64,000 nt of DNA from CAVSWT01 sp963775245 (GTDB taxonomy: Bacteria > Bacteroidota > Ignavibacteria > Ignavibacteriales > Ignavibacteriaceae): positions 289,243 through 353,242 of the forward strand of contig CAVZID010000022.1 in assembly GCA_963775245.1 (NCBI GenBank). The letters run 5' to 3'. Made by a program: the position numbers and the translations under genes. Positions within the stretch are counted from its first letter, which is position 1. Each line of letters opens with the position of its first letter. Below are positions 1-8,169 of the stretch, one piece after another. Below the pieces are notes generated by a model. That model worked only from the letters and a program-made list of their open reading frames with translations, was not told where the DNA came from and did not search any database.

Positions 1-1142
1 GTGTCTACATTAATTATTTCCTTTCCCAGGCCCAGCTTGCGTGCAGCCTTAACAACATTATCATCATAAACTGCATTTAAAATAAAATCCTTAATATTGA
101 CAGGGCTAAGTACAGTATTAGGTGATAATATAACCACTTCTTCAAGCAGTCGGAAATATTCCTTTAAATCAATTTTACCATTATTATATGACATTATTTC
201 AAAATTACGGCCATTCAAAATGGCATTTTGCATAGTATCTTTATAAACACCTGCGTAAAACTTTTCATTTTTTGACCACTTTACAATTTGATCTAAACCT
301 TTTTGATTCCATTTTATTGAACTTTTATCAATCAATTCATTCCTAAATTTATCGTATTCGTTGTTGTATGCCCAATAGTATCCATTCTTAAGTTGTGAAA
401 TTATTTTATCTTTCATTTTTGTAAAAGGTTCCAATTTTATTTTTTTTATATCTAACACCTTTATTATGTGATATCCATTTTTTGAAACTATAGACCGGGT
501 GAATCCTTTTTTTAGATTAAAAATTACATTTCCAACCGGATCGACCATACTTTGCGACCATGTCATATTTCTTTCATTATGTATAATAATATTTTTTAAG
601 GAATAGATATTTGCAAGGCTGTTAATATCATAATTTTTACTAAGACCATCTTCTAATTTTACTGCTGTTGCTTTTAGTGAATCAAGTATCTCCTTTGTTG
701 AATTTTCAGGAATCGGTAATATTATCTCATTATATAAAATTTCCTTATCCATTTCTTTATAAGCTTCGGCTGCTTTTTTTTCATTAACAAACTTTTCCAT
801 AAATTCTTTATCATAGTACTTACTAATTAATTCATTATTGATAAAGCGACTTATTTTCTTCATTAAATCTTGATTTTCATTTAGCTTCCGGTCAAAGAAA
901 TCAAATATTTTCAAATGACCTATTATCAATGCATTCAAAGCTTTTGTGTAAGCTTCGGATTTATCATGAAATCTCCTGTCGTAATGCCGATCTGCAAAAT
1001 ATTGCTCAAGTTCTTTTAGAGTTACGTCGTAATTTTTGCCTATACTGGCAACTATCTTATCATTTTCATTAGTTTTATTTTTAGAACAGCCGGCGATCGC
1101 AAGAAATAAAATGAGAAAAACAAGATACTTTTTTAATTCCAT
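1..1142 (-). CDS. Peptidyl-prolyl isomerase (SurA/PpiC-like) lipoprotein, 3' end outside window
   Basis: Predicted outer-membrane or periplasmic folding factor of the parvulin type, anchored as a lipoprotein. The ATG at 1142 follows a GGAG ribosome site (1149-1152). The first 19 residues form a lipoprotein signal ending in the lipobox IAGC, so Cys19 would be lipidated. Residues about 134-233 look like a parvulin domain: an ILYNEIILP-type start, then a helical stretch, then GFTRSIVSKNGYHIIKVLD, the usual end of a PpiC domain. Charged helical segments flank it on both sides, as in SurA and PrsA. The reading frame stays open for 380 codons to the window edge, so the C-terminus is missing. It is not obviously linked to the mannan locus. 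Family assignment is by motif only; a SurA-like chaperone with weak isomerase activity is the main alternative. Confidence 0.75.
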   Translation of the reverse strand, partial: MELKKYLVFLILFLAIAGCSKNKTNENDKIVASIGKNYDVTLKELEQYFADRHYDRRFHDKSEAYTKALNALIIGHLKIFDFFDRKLNENQDLMKKISRFINNELISKYYDKEFMEKFVNEKKAAEAYKEMDKEILYNEIILPIPENSTKEILDSLKATAVKLEDGLSKNYDINSLANIYSLKNIIIHNERNMTWSQSMVDPVGNVIFNLKKGFTRSIVSKNGYHIIKVLDIKKIKLEPFTKMKDKIISQLKNGYYWAYNNEYDKFRNELIDKSSIKWNQKGLDQIVKWSKNEKFYAGVYKDTMQNAILNGRNFEIMSYNNGKIDLKEYFRLLEEVVILSPNTVLSPVNIKDFILNAVYDDNVVKAARKLGLGKEIINVD

Positions 1143-1400
1143 TAATAGCTCCATTTGTAAATTACACACAACCAGAAATAAAGAGAAAAATAATAATAGT
1201 CAATAACCGAAATGGGGTTCTGCACATTTAGAAAAACACAAAACTATGAAGCTACAAATCTCACTAATAAAATGTTTCAATCCGTAAAATTCGTACGAAC
1301 TTTTTCTCCCGATTTGTGAACTACATAATCTGCAAGAAATGAGTATATGACTATTTTGTAAGAAGTATAAGAACAAAATACGTTCTCTCCTCATTTAACT

Positions 1401-1427
1401 CAAAGCCCCGGATAAACCGGGGCTTTG
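1401..1427. terminator. Perfect 11-bp hairpin, likely terminator of the T9SS beta-helix gene
   Basis: CAAAGCCCCGG at 1401-1411 pairs perfectly with 1417-1427 across a 5-base loop. It lies 33 bases past the stop of the minus-strand gene ending at 1460. The minus-strand flank is not strongly U-rich, so it may be an mRNA-stabilising hairpin rather than a strict rho-independent terminator. The rest of the 317-base gap (1143-1459) holds no convincing gene. Confidence 0.6.
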
Positions 1428-1459
1428 ATTGTAACATATTATACAGGAATGCGAAGAAT

Positions 1460-3229
1460 TTACTTCAGTAAGACCATTTTTTTAGAGATTACATTATTTC
1501 CTGCTCTTAGTTCATACACATAAACGCCGCTCGCCAATTTGGAGGCATTGAAATTAACGTTATATGTATTTGCAGCCTGATAACCATTTACTAAAGTAGC
1601 AACTTCCTCACCCAGCAAGTTATAGACTCTCAATGAGACATTTCCAGCCTTAGAAATTGTATAATTAATAGCTGTGCTTGGGTTAAACGGGTTTGGATAA
1701 TTTTGCTGCAACTGGAACTTCTGTGGAAGCTCTTTAGTAGTTTGAACGCCGACTGTGCCATTCAAAATTCCGGCAATATAACTATATTCATCAGCTTTTT
1801 GAGCATCCCACGTTGCATTTGTAGCTGGAAACCAGTTTAAGTCACCAAGGGGGAAACCACGCATACCGGCAGTTAACAAATCAGAATCGGTATATGAAAG
1901 ATCTATTGGAACTGGCCAATCAGTATAAACGTAATTTGAAGCTTCTGCATTACCCGATTGACGCCAGGATGCCATTGGACTTCCGTAGGACGTATCAACT
2001 GCTGCTATTGCATAGGCTTTTATTACAGCAAGCTGCGTTGTAAACAAAACATCCGTGTTCTTAAAAGTAGGTAACTTATCGGTGATCCATTTACCGTTAG
2101 TAAGGAGAGGATAATTTGTGTCATCATTAAATAGGCCTTCAGTTCTCGAATTCATGGTAATCATCTGTGAGACCCACTCTGTATTACCATTTACCTTATT
2201 AGTATTCAATGTTGAAACGATATCTGAAAGAGATGGATCCCAATAAGCTAAGTTCTTGTCAGCATAAAAGTTTTTACCATTTGCATTGAAAGTTGAATCA
2301 ACACGCAGGTTAACAAGGCCCATTGCTAGGCCATCCGGATCAACTTCACCTGCATCAGCTGATATAAGGACAGGGCAAAAAGCTTGCAACTGGCAATTTA
2401 CAAAGATATTATTTGTTTCACTCATATTCGTCTGATCACCGTTATTCATAAAAACAAAACCTGCACAATCAATAAAGTCATTATGATTGAAAACTACTTT
2501 GTCAACCGCAACTCCTGTTCTAAACTTGTATAAAGTACCCTGAATATTTACGTGTGTACAGTTTTCAACCCAAAGAGTATCCTGATGAACAACGCCAGTG
2601 CCATTGAAATCTGTAACACCACCATTTCGACGGCAGGTATGTCCGTCCAAATTTACCATGTAATCGTTTGTAAAAAATACTCTTGAATCAGCAGGTGAAC
2701 TCCCAACCCAACACCACCAGGTATGCTCTAAAATGCAGTTATCTACTTGAAGTCTCAGACCGGCAGAATTAAAATTAAAGTAGGCCCATCCTCCGCCGTT
2801 GCCGGCAGTATTACCAATTTCAAGATCGACGTTTTTAATAAGTAGGTCTTTACCGACGTTCATACCTCCATAAGTGGGGTTAGCGGCGGTTGCATCACCG
2901 GAAATGATCGGCGGTGCATCTCCTTGGTTTAACTTCAACGAAGTTTGTGTTGGACCCATAATAATGGTCCGAAAGGTGTCGGAAGTTACCGGGTTATTTG
3001 CGCACGAATATAGTCCGTAGTTCTGTAGCATATATACACGTCCCGCAGGAGCGAGGCTGTCTGATTGCATGAGAAGATACAGAGTATTAGTACCTTGAAA
3101 TTCATTATCATCTTTTACTACGAGAGTATCGCCGCTTGTACTCGAAACATATTGCGGATCATAACTTCCAGCAAACACCGACGATACAAGAAAAAGAACC
3201 ATACTGAAAAGTAATAATGTCCTTTTCAT
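1460..3229 (-). CDS. Secreted beta-helix protein with T9SS type-A sorting domain, partner of upstream TonB receptor
   Basis: Exported 589-residue protein with no recognised catalytic motif. A signal peptide (MKRTLLLFSMVLFLVSSVFA) is followed by about 400 residues with the short repeating VxNC/FxNN/DNC-type turns of a right-handed parallel beta-helix (for example VENCTHVNIQG, FNHNDFIDCAG, NNIFVNCQ). Near residue 470 is PLGDLNWFP, a string also found in the protein at 17863-20466. The last 90 residues are a T9SS sorting domain: NYPNPFNPST, VYNLLGEEVATL, then a final KKMVLLK. It follows the TonB-dependent receptor at 3513-6635 on the same strand, so it probably binds a glycan at the cell surface for that receptor, the place SusD holds in Bacteroides. 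A pectate-lyase-like enzyme is possible from the fold. Function is inference; export and sorting are well supported. Confidence 0.8.
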   Translation of the reverse strand: MKRTLLLFSMVLFLVSSVFAGSYDPQYVSSTSGDTLVVKDDNEFQGTNTLYLLMQSDSLAPAGRVYMLQNYGLYSCANNPVTSDTFRTIIMGPTQTSLKLNQGDAPPIISGDATAANPTYGGMNVGKDLLIKNVDLEIGNTAGNGGGWAYFNFNSAGLRLQVDNCILEHTWWCWVGSSPADSRVFFTNDYMVNLDGHTCRRNGGVTDFNGTGVVHQDTLWVENCTHVNIQGTLYKFRTGVAVDKVVFNHNDFIDCAGFVFMNNGDQTNMSETNNIFVNCQLQAFCPVLISADAGEVDPDGLAMGLVNLRVDSTFNANGKNFYADKNLAYWDPSLSDIVSTLNTNKVNGNTEWVSQMITMNSRTEGLFNDDTNYPLLTNGKWITDKLPTFKNTDVLFTTQLAVIKAYAIAAVDTSYGSPMASWRQSGNAEASNYVYTDWPVPIDLSYTDSDLLTAGMRGFPLGDLNWFPATNATWDAQKADEYSYIAGILNGTVGVQTTKELPQKFQLQQNYPNPFNPSTAINYTISKAGNVSLRVYNLLGEEVATLVNGYQAANTYNVNFNASKLASGVYVYELRAGNNVISKKMVLLK

Positions 3230-3269
3230 TTTACCTCCTTAAATTAGTTATTAAGTGATTTTTAGTGAA

Positions 3270-3482
3270 TTACGCACTGTTATTTTTTTGCTTATTAATT
3301 CCTGCACCTCCTTTCTGTAAGTAGTGTACTAATTTCAATATTTGGCCATTCCTGTCACCAGACTCAGAAGATCCTGCAAACTCTTTGTGCATGAGCCGGA
3401 ATCTAAAACCTAAGCAATAGATGCCAGCTTTCTCCTGTATTGCATTTATTTCCGTATGCAATTTTATCAAACCAGGGCACAC
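3270..3482 (-). CDS. Possible 70-codon ORF between receptor and beta-helix gene, doubtful
   Basis: The 283-base gap between the receptor stop and the beta-helix start holds one open frame of 70 codons on the coding strand, starting with GTG. I recognise no family, signal peptide or domain. The paralogous receptor/beta-helix pair at 20.5 kb has a gap of only 99 bases and no such ORF, which argues against a conserved gene. The stretch may instead be an untranslated spacer or RNA. A clear AAGGAGG ribosome site ends the gap, just before the next ATG. Confidence 0.15.
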   Translation of the reverse strand: MCPGLIKLHTEINAIQEKAGIYCLGFRFRLMHKEFAGSSESGDRNGQILKLVHYLQKGGAGINKQKNNSA

Positions 3483-3512
3483 TACCTTTCCTTAAATATT
3501 AGGAATTCAACA

Positions 3513-6500
3513 TTAAAAATTATATCTCAAATTCATCTGGAATATAGTCGGAGAATATAAAACTGAAACTAAGTTCTTAGTTATTGGAGCACTCGGACTA
3601 GTTCTGTAATTACGATACGTACTTACTCCATTGTTAAAAATATTTACTCCATTCAAAGCAATGCTTAAACCATCAACGGGTAGATTTTGCTTAAGCGTAA
3701 AATCCCATCTATAATAGTTGCCGGTAAAGGAAGTTTCCTCAGGCCTGCTTCCTACACTGTTCAAAAGATTGCCGGTCATGCTAAAGGATATACGACCGGA
3801 AAAGCCTTTATAGTCAATACCAAGCGCAACGTTAACCACATCGTTTGCCTGCTGAATTAATCTACCGACATAAGTTGTATCTTTTGTGCTGAATACAGTG
3901 CTAAAACGATGTCTAACCGAATCATAAACCTGCTTGGGATTTAATGTAAGAATATTGTAAGCAGTATTTGATCCTGATTTTGTATAGTTTACATCTAATA
4001 CAAGGGAATTAAACGGTTTAGGTAAATACCAGAAATTTGTCTGCCAATCAATTTCAATACCTCTTATAAAGCCGGAGTTCTGATTGTTTAAATTGAGACC
4101 AATCTGTTGATAGCCTGGCACTGTAAACCCAAATCTCTGAAACAAAAACGCTGAATCAGGGATAGGAGCGTAAGCAGCATAATCAGAACGATTGGCGTAG
4201 TATATATTTGTATTGTACATTTGATTTTTTATTACTTTGTAGTATGCATCTACCGTAAACAGGCCAATATAATTATTGTGAAAGGATGCAACGATATCAA
4301 AGTTTTGAGCTGTGGCAGGTTTCAGCAAAGGATTGCCAAGTTCAATGTTGCCATCATAGAAAGCAACTTTAGGAATAATTGCTGTATAATCCGGGCGGGA
4401 AATACCGGTTGTATAGGCAAATCTGAAATCTGCCAAATCGTTAGGTTTATAGCGGAGCTGTACATCGGGAAACACATTGTTATCCGTCCGGTCTACATTG
4501 AAGGCACTATAGGGTACTTTTTTAGATGGTTTGGTAGGTGTCCAATAAGGATTGGCGGAGTCGCTAACAACAACTGACCCGCTTTCAGTACTAATACAGT
4601 CGCCATAAACGGTATGAGTAACAAAAGTATACTGGGCATGGTAAATCATATTATAACTTTCGAAGCGAACACCACCAAGCAAAGTTAATTGTGGACCAAT
4701 ATTGAAAGTGCCCATTAAATAACCCGCCGAAAATTGTTCTGCGCCGCTCCAATCATTTTTATAGCTGTCAGCGTACTGTCTGGGGATAAGCCAGCCTTTC
4801 TCCGACAATTGCAGCCAGGTATCATATCTATTCCGATCTAATGTATATTGATAACCACCTTTAGTAAAATTGTATAAATCACTTAAATAATATTGCCCTC
4901 TCTTAAAATCATTATTCATGATCTTCGGAAAACTCACCGGATTTGTAGGACTAACCCCAAGGTAAGCATTTGCCTCTGGATTTAAATACAAATCTTGGGC
5001 CCCATGGGCGTAATCCTCATCAATATTATTTTCACGTGTCGTTCTTATGTACTTACCCCCGGCTTTAAATTTAGCTGTGATATTATTAGTAAAGTTAACC
5101 GGTGCCGACACATCGAGGGATGCATTATATAGATGCTGATAAAACTGATTCCAGAGACTCGAAGGCCACCCTTGTATCGTTGCACCAGAAGCGGCTGTCG
5201 GGTTAAGATTGTCAAAGACTCCAAGGGCCCTTGTAAGCGTCATACTCTGTTGCGCAGTCTGGGAGGTATAATTAATCGCTTTGCCTGAACCATCGTAACC
5301 AAAGTTTGCGGTAGCATTGGCATTGAAAAATTGGTTCCATCCACCACCATTAATACCAGGCGCATATCCAAATTTTGTATATTGTTCTGTGGCAGAATGA
5401 GACAAGCTAACATTTACTTTTATATCACCAAAACTATTTTCTGCCTGAAGTGCATTAATCCATAAGTCTTTTCCATACAAACTGCGGTCCGGTGTGAAAA
5501 GCACCTGATTATTTGTAAAATTGATTGATGTATAATTATTCAGCTTATCTGTAACATTCCCGGCATAAGTATTTTGCAAAATTATTTTGCCATTAGGAAG
5601 GCGATAATCCAAAATAAGACTACCCCCGCTGTTTTTTAAAATATCGGCAGCGTACTGATAGGTCGCACCGGTAGTTATGTAGGTAGCCTGACCGTAATCA
5701 GTATTACCTGCCCCAAGAAATGCCGGTGTGATAGAAGCTATTTGATTACCGCCATCAGAACGGTCCATATTTCCTTGTAAGAAAACGCCTAATTTATCAT
5801 CAAAGAAACGCTGGCTAACACTCGCCCAAAACTTATAGTTATTAGCCACGCGATCTGTCGAATTATAATTTCCTTGAGCTAACGCGTCAAAGTGAAAACC
5901 CGATTGAGCCTCTCTTAATTTCAAATTAACCACGCCTCCAAGTGTATTTGCATCCATATCCGGTGTTAGTGCTTTTATTACTTCAATACCGGAGAGCATA
6001 TTTGATGATATAAAACCAAGGTTTGTTGCACGATTGTTCAAGTCGGTAGAAGGTAATTCAATACCGTTTACAAGAACCTGATTCAATTTAGCCTGTATTC
6101 CACGAATAACTACCTGGTCCCCATTCATAAGTGAAACACCAGGCAAACGGCTAAGTGCAGTTGCAGCATTATCATCAGGCAATTGATGAATTTTCTCTGC
6201 AGAGACAACATTTATTATAGTATTAGAAGTTAGCTGCTGGTTTATTGCTCCTAATTGCCCTGAAGCCTGCCCTGTTACTGTAACAGTTTGGCCTTCAATT
6301 ACATTAGCACTTAAATAAAAATCTTGTTCAAGTGTTCTATCAGCAACAAAATTTATCTCAGTTGAATCAGAAACATACCCTATATACGAAATTACCAATT
6401 TGTGCTTGCCTGCAGGAACATTTCTAATAATAAAATTACCATTTAAATCAGATGCTGCCCCTAAACTAGTTCCTTTTATTATTAAATTTGCACCGCCAAG

Positions 6501-6635
6501 AGCTTCATTTGTCACTTTATCGAGAACTCTACCTTTAATTGCTCCCGTTCCTTGAGCAAATAACACAGGAGTGAAAATAATCGACAAGAGCAAGAATAAA
6601 TATAGAAATTTTTTAAAGTACCTAATTTGAAACAT
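3513..6635 (-). CDS. TonB-dependent outer-membrane receptor (TonB-Xanth-Caul-like) with carboxypeptidase-regulatory domain
   Basis: Energised outer-membrane importer, probably for oligosaccharides. I start it at the ATG at 6635 because AGGAG sits just before it; an in-frame ATG six codons upstream overlaps that ribosome site. A signal peptide is followed by a CarboxypepD_reg-like domain (GAIKGRVLDK ... GTSLGAASDLNGNFIIRNVP), then a plug with LPDDNAATALSRLPGVSL, VVIRGIQ and LTPDMDANTLGGVVNL. These plug motifs resemble the TonB-Xanth-Caul receptor type rather than SusC. The rest is a beta-barrel ending in YSPTIFQMNLRYNF, with a terminal aromatic residue. It is the third gene of the run GH3, symporter, receptor, beta-helix protein. 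No SusD is adjacent. The substrate is inferred from neighbours only. Confidence 0.88.
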   Translation of the reverse strand: MFQIRYFKKFLYLFLLLSIIFTPVLFAQGTGAIKGRVLDKVTNEALGGANLIIKGTSLGAASDLNGNFIIRNVPAGKHKLVISYIGYVSDSTEINFVADRTLEQDFYLSANVIEGQTVTVTGQASGQLGAINQQLTSNTIINVVSAEKIHQLPDDNAATALSRLPGVSLMNGDQVVIRGIQAKLNQVLVNGIELPSTDLNNRATNLGFISSNMLSGIEVIKALTPDMDANTLGGVVNLKLREAQSGFHFDALAQGNYNSTDRVANNYKFWASVSQRFFDDKLGVFLQGNMDRSDGGNQIASITPAFLGAGNTDYGQATYITTGATYQYAADILKNSGGSLILDYRLPNGKIILQNTYAGNVTDKLNNYTSINFTNNQVLFTPDRSLYGKDLWINALQAENSFGDIKVNVSLSHSATEQYTKFGYAPGINGGGWNQFFNANATANFGYDGSGKAINYTSQTAQQSMTLTRALGVFDNLNPTAASGATIQGWPSSLWNQFYQHLYNASLDVSAPVNFTNNITAKFKAGGKYIRTTRENNIDEDYAHGAQDLYLNPEANAYLGVSPTNPVSFPKIMNNDFKRGQYYLSDLYNFTKGGYQYTLDRNRYDTWLQLSEKGWLIPRQYADSYKNDWSGAEQFSAGYLMGTFNIGPQLTLLGGVRFESYNMIYHAQYTFVTHTVYGDCISTESGSVVVSDSANPYWTPTKPSKKVPYSAFNVDRTDNNVFPDVQLRYKPNDLADFRFAYTTGISRPDYTAIIPKVAFYDGNIELGNPLLKPATAQNFDIVASFHNNYIGLFTVDAYYKVIKNQMYNTNIYYANRSDYAAYAPIPDSAFLFQRFGFTVPGYQQIGLNLNNQNSGFIRGIEIDWQTNFWYLPKPFNSLVLDVNYTKSGSNTAYNILTLNPKQVYDSVRHRFSTVFSTKDTTYVGRLIQQANDVVNVALGIDYKGFSGRISFSMTGNLLNSVGSRPEETSFTGNYYRWDFTLKQNLPVDGLSIALNGVNIFNNGVSTYRNYRTSPSAPITKNLVSVLYSPTIFQMNLRYNF

Positions 6636-6691
6636 ATTTTGTTCTCCTCTCAATTTTTACTTTAATTTTTAATTATTTTAATTCTAGTTTT

Positions 6692-8137
6692 TTAAGCATG
6701 TTGTTCTACCCTTCGCAATGTTAAATCTTCTTCTATCTTAACCATCATCTTGTTAGTAAGCGGATAAAACATCATTAAAGCTCCGCCGATAATTCCAATA
6801 ACTGCAGGATAGACACTCATCAGCATAACAATTCCTTTTAGTGTTTCAGGATTTTGGGATTGATTGGCAACAAAGCCATAGTATGCCAAAACCCAACCAA
6901 CGGCAGCACCGCCTAATGTCAATCCTAGTTTTAATGCAAACAATGAAGCAGCCATAATTAAACCGGTTGCCCGCCTGCCCATTTTCCATTCACCGAAATC
7001 TGCTGTGTCTGTATACATTGCCCATTGTAAAACCGAAACAGCTCCAAAGAAAAATGAAACCAGAATATTTAACAGGAATATAAGAATTACATTTTCCGGC
7101 TGAAGAAAGTAGAAAAACCCTGAAGACAATGCGCTTGCAATTAAGAAGCTTGAATAAGTATTCTTTTTATCTAGTCTTTTAGCAAACCACATTGTTAAAA
7201 TTGCCCCAATTAGAGTTGCGATAGTGCCCATTGTTATAAATGAAGAAGTAAATCCTTCAACAGATAAATTTATTGTATTACCAAAAAGATTAAGCTGCTG
7301 CTCGTGAACATAGTATCTGAAATAATAGGCTGTGGTTGAACCACGCATTACAATATACGTTAATTGGAATACAGTTGCACCTGCAATTAACAACCATGGT
7401 TTGTTTTTAAATAAATCTTTTAAATCTTGTTTTATATTTGCTTTTTGTTCTTTAGGTGGTTGTACTCTTTCTTTTGTTGTTGAGAAAGTAATTAAGAATA
7501 AGACAGCAGCTAAAACACCAAAACACCCCATTGTCCATTGCCAACCGACACCTGCATTGCCTTTACCAAAATAACTAACCAACGACAATGTTACAGCTCC
7601 AACAATTGTTTGACCAACGAACGCGGCTACAAATCTAAAAGTAGATACTTCAGTTCGTTCTAATGAATTTGGAGAAATTACTCCCATCAATGCTGAGTAA
7701 GGAACATTCACAGCGGTATAAAGCATTAACAAAAGTGTGTATGTTACATATGCATATATTATTTTGCCGGTACCTTCGAAACCGGGAGTAGTGAATGTTA
7801 AAACACCGCCGATTGCAAACGGAATTGCGAATCCGGCTATGTATGGCCGAAACTTGCCCCATCGTGTATTAGTTCTATCTGCAATCATACCCATTATGGG
7901 ATCATTCACAGCATCCCAAACACGTGTTGCTAAAAACATTGTCCCCATTGCTGCGGCAGATATTCCAAAAACATCAGTATAAAATATCGGAAGAAATACA
8001 ATGAATGTTTGAAAAAATAAATTCGATGCAGTATCGCCTAAACTAAATCCAATCTTCTCTTTTAAAGAAAGATATTTTTTAGGAATATTCACACTTAAAG
8101 TATTTGATTCTATATTTTGACTGGATTCAATTTGCAC
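6692..8137 (-). CDS. GPH-family sugar:cation symporter (MFS superfamily)
   Basis: Inner-membrane cation-coupled importer for glycosides or small oligosaccharides. About twelve hydrophobic segments are spread over 481 residues. The hallmark GPH loop between the second and third segments is clear: DAVNDPIMGMIADRTNTRWG then KFRPYI. A second matching loop (MYTDTADFGEWKMGRRATG) occurs in the C-terminal half. It follows GH3 by 32 bases and precedes the TonB receptor by 56, so it probably carries the receptor's cargo, or its GH3-ready fragment, across the inner membrane. Mono- versus disaccharide preference cannot be told from sequence. Confidence 0.9.
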   Translation of the reverse strand: MQIESSQNIESNTLSVNIPKKYLSLKEKIGFSLGDTASNLFFQTFIVFLPIFYTDVFGISAAAMGTMFLATRVWDAVNDPIMGMIADRTNTRWGKFRPYIAGFAIPFAIGGVLTFTTPGFEGTGKIIYAYVTYTLLLMLYTAVNVPYSALMGVISPNSLERTEVSTFRFVAAFVGQTIVGAVTLSLVSYFGKGNAGVGWQWTMGCFGVLAAVLFLITFSTTKERVQPPKEQKANIKQDLKDLFKNKPWLLIAGATVFQLTYIVMRGSTTAYYFRYYVHEQQLNLFGNTINLSVEGFTSSFITMGTIATLIGAILTMWFAKRLDKKNTYSSFLIASALSSGFFYFLQPENVILIFLLNILVSFFFGAVSVLQWAMYTDTADFGEWKMGRRATGLIMAASLFALKLGLTLGGAAVGWVLAYYGFVANQSQNPETLKGIVMLMSVYPAVIGIIGGALMMFYPLTNKMMVKIEEDLTLRRVEQHA

Positions 8138-8169
8138 AAATTACCTAAAGAGTTAAGTTTTTAATTATT

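Noticed and set aside
1200..1394. 64-codon minus-strand open frame in the gap before the lipoprotein gene
   Set aside because: Composition is like random AT-rich DNA, there is no good ribosome site and no family is recognisable.
4221..4577. 118-codon plus-strand frame within the TonB receptor gene
   Set aside because: Lies wholly antisense to a clear receptor coding sequence and has no signal or domain.
6692..8137. Possible SusD-like gene between receptor and symporter
   Set aside because: All frames of the block were accounted for by GH3, symporter, receptor and beta-helix protein; none shows SusD features such as TPR-like helices with a lipobox.
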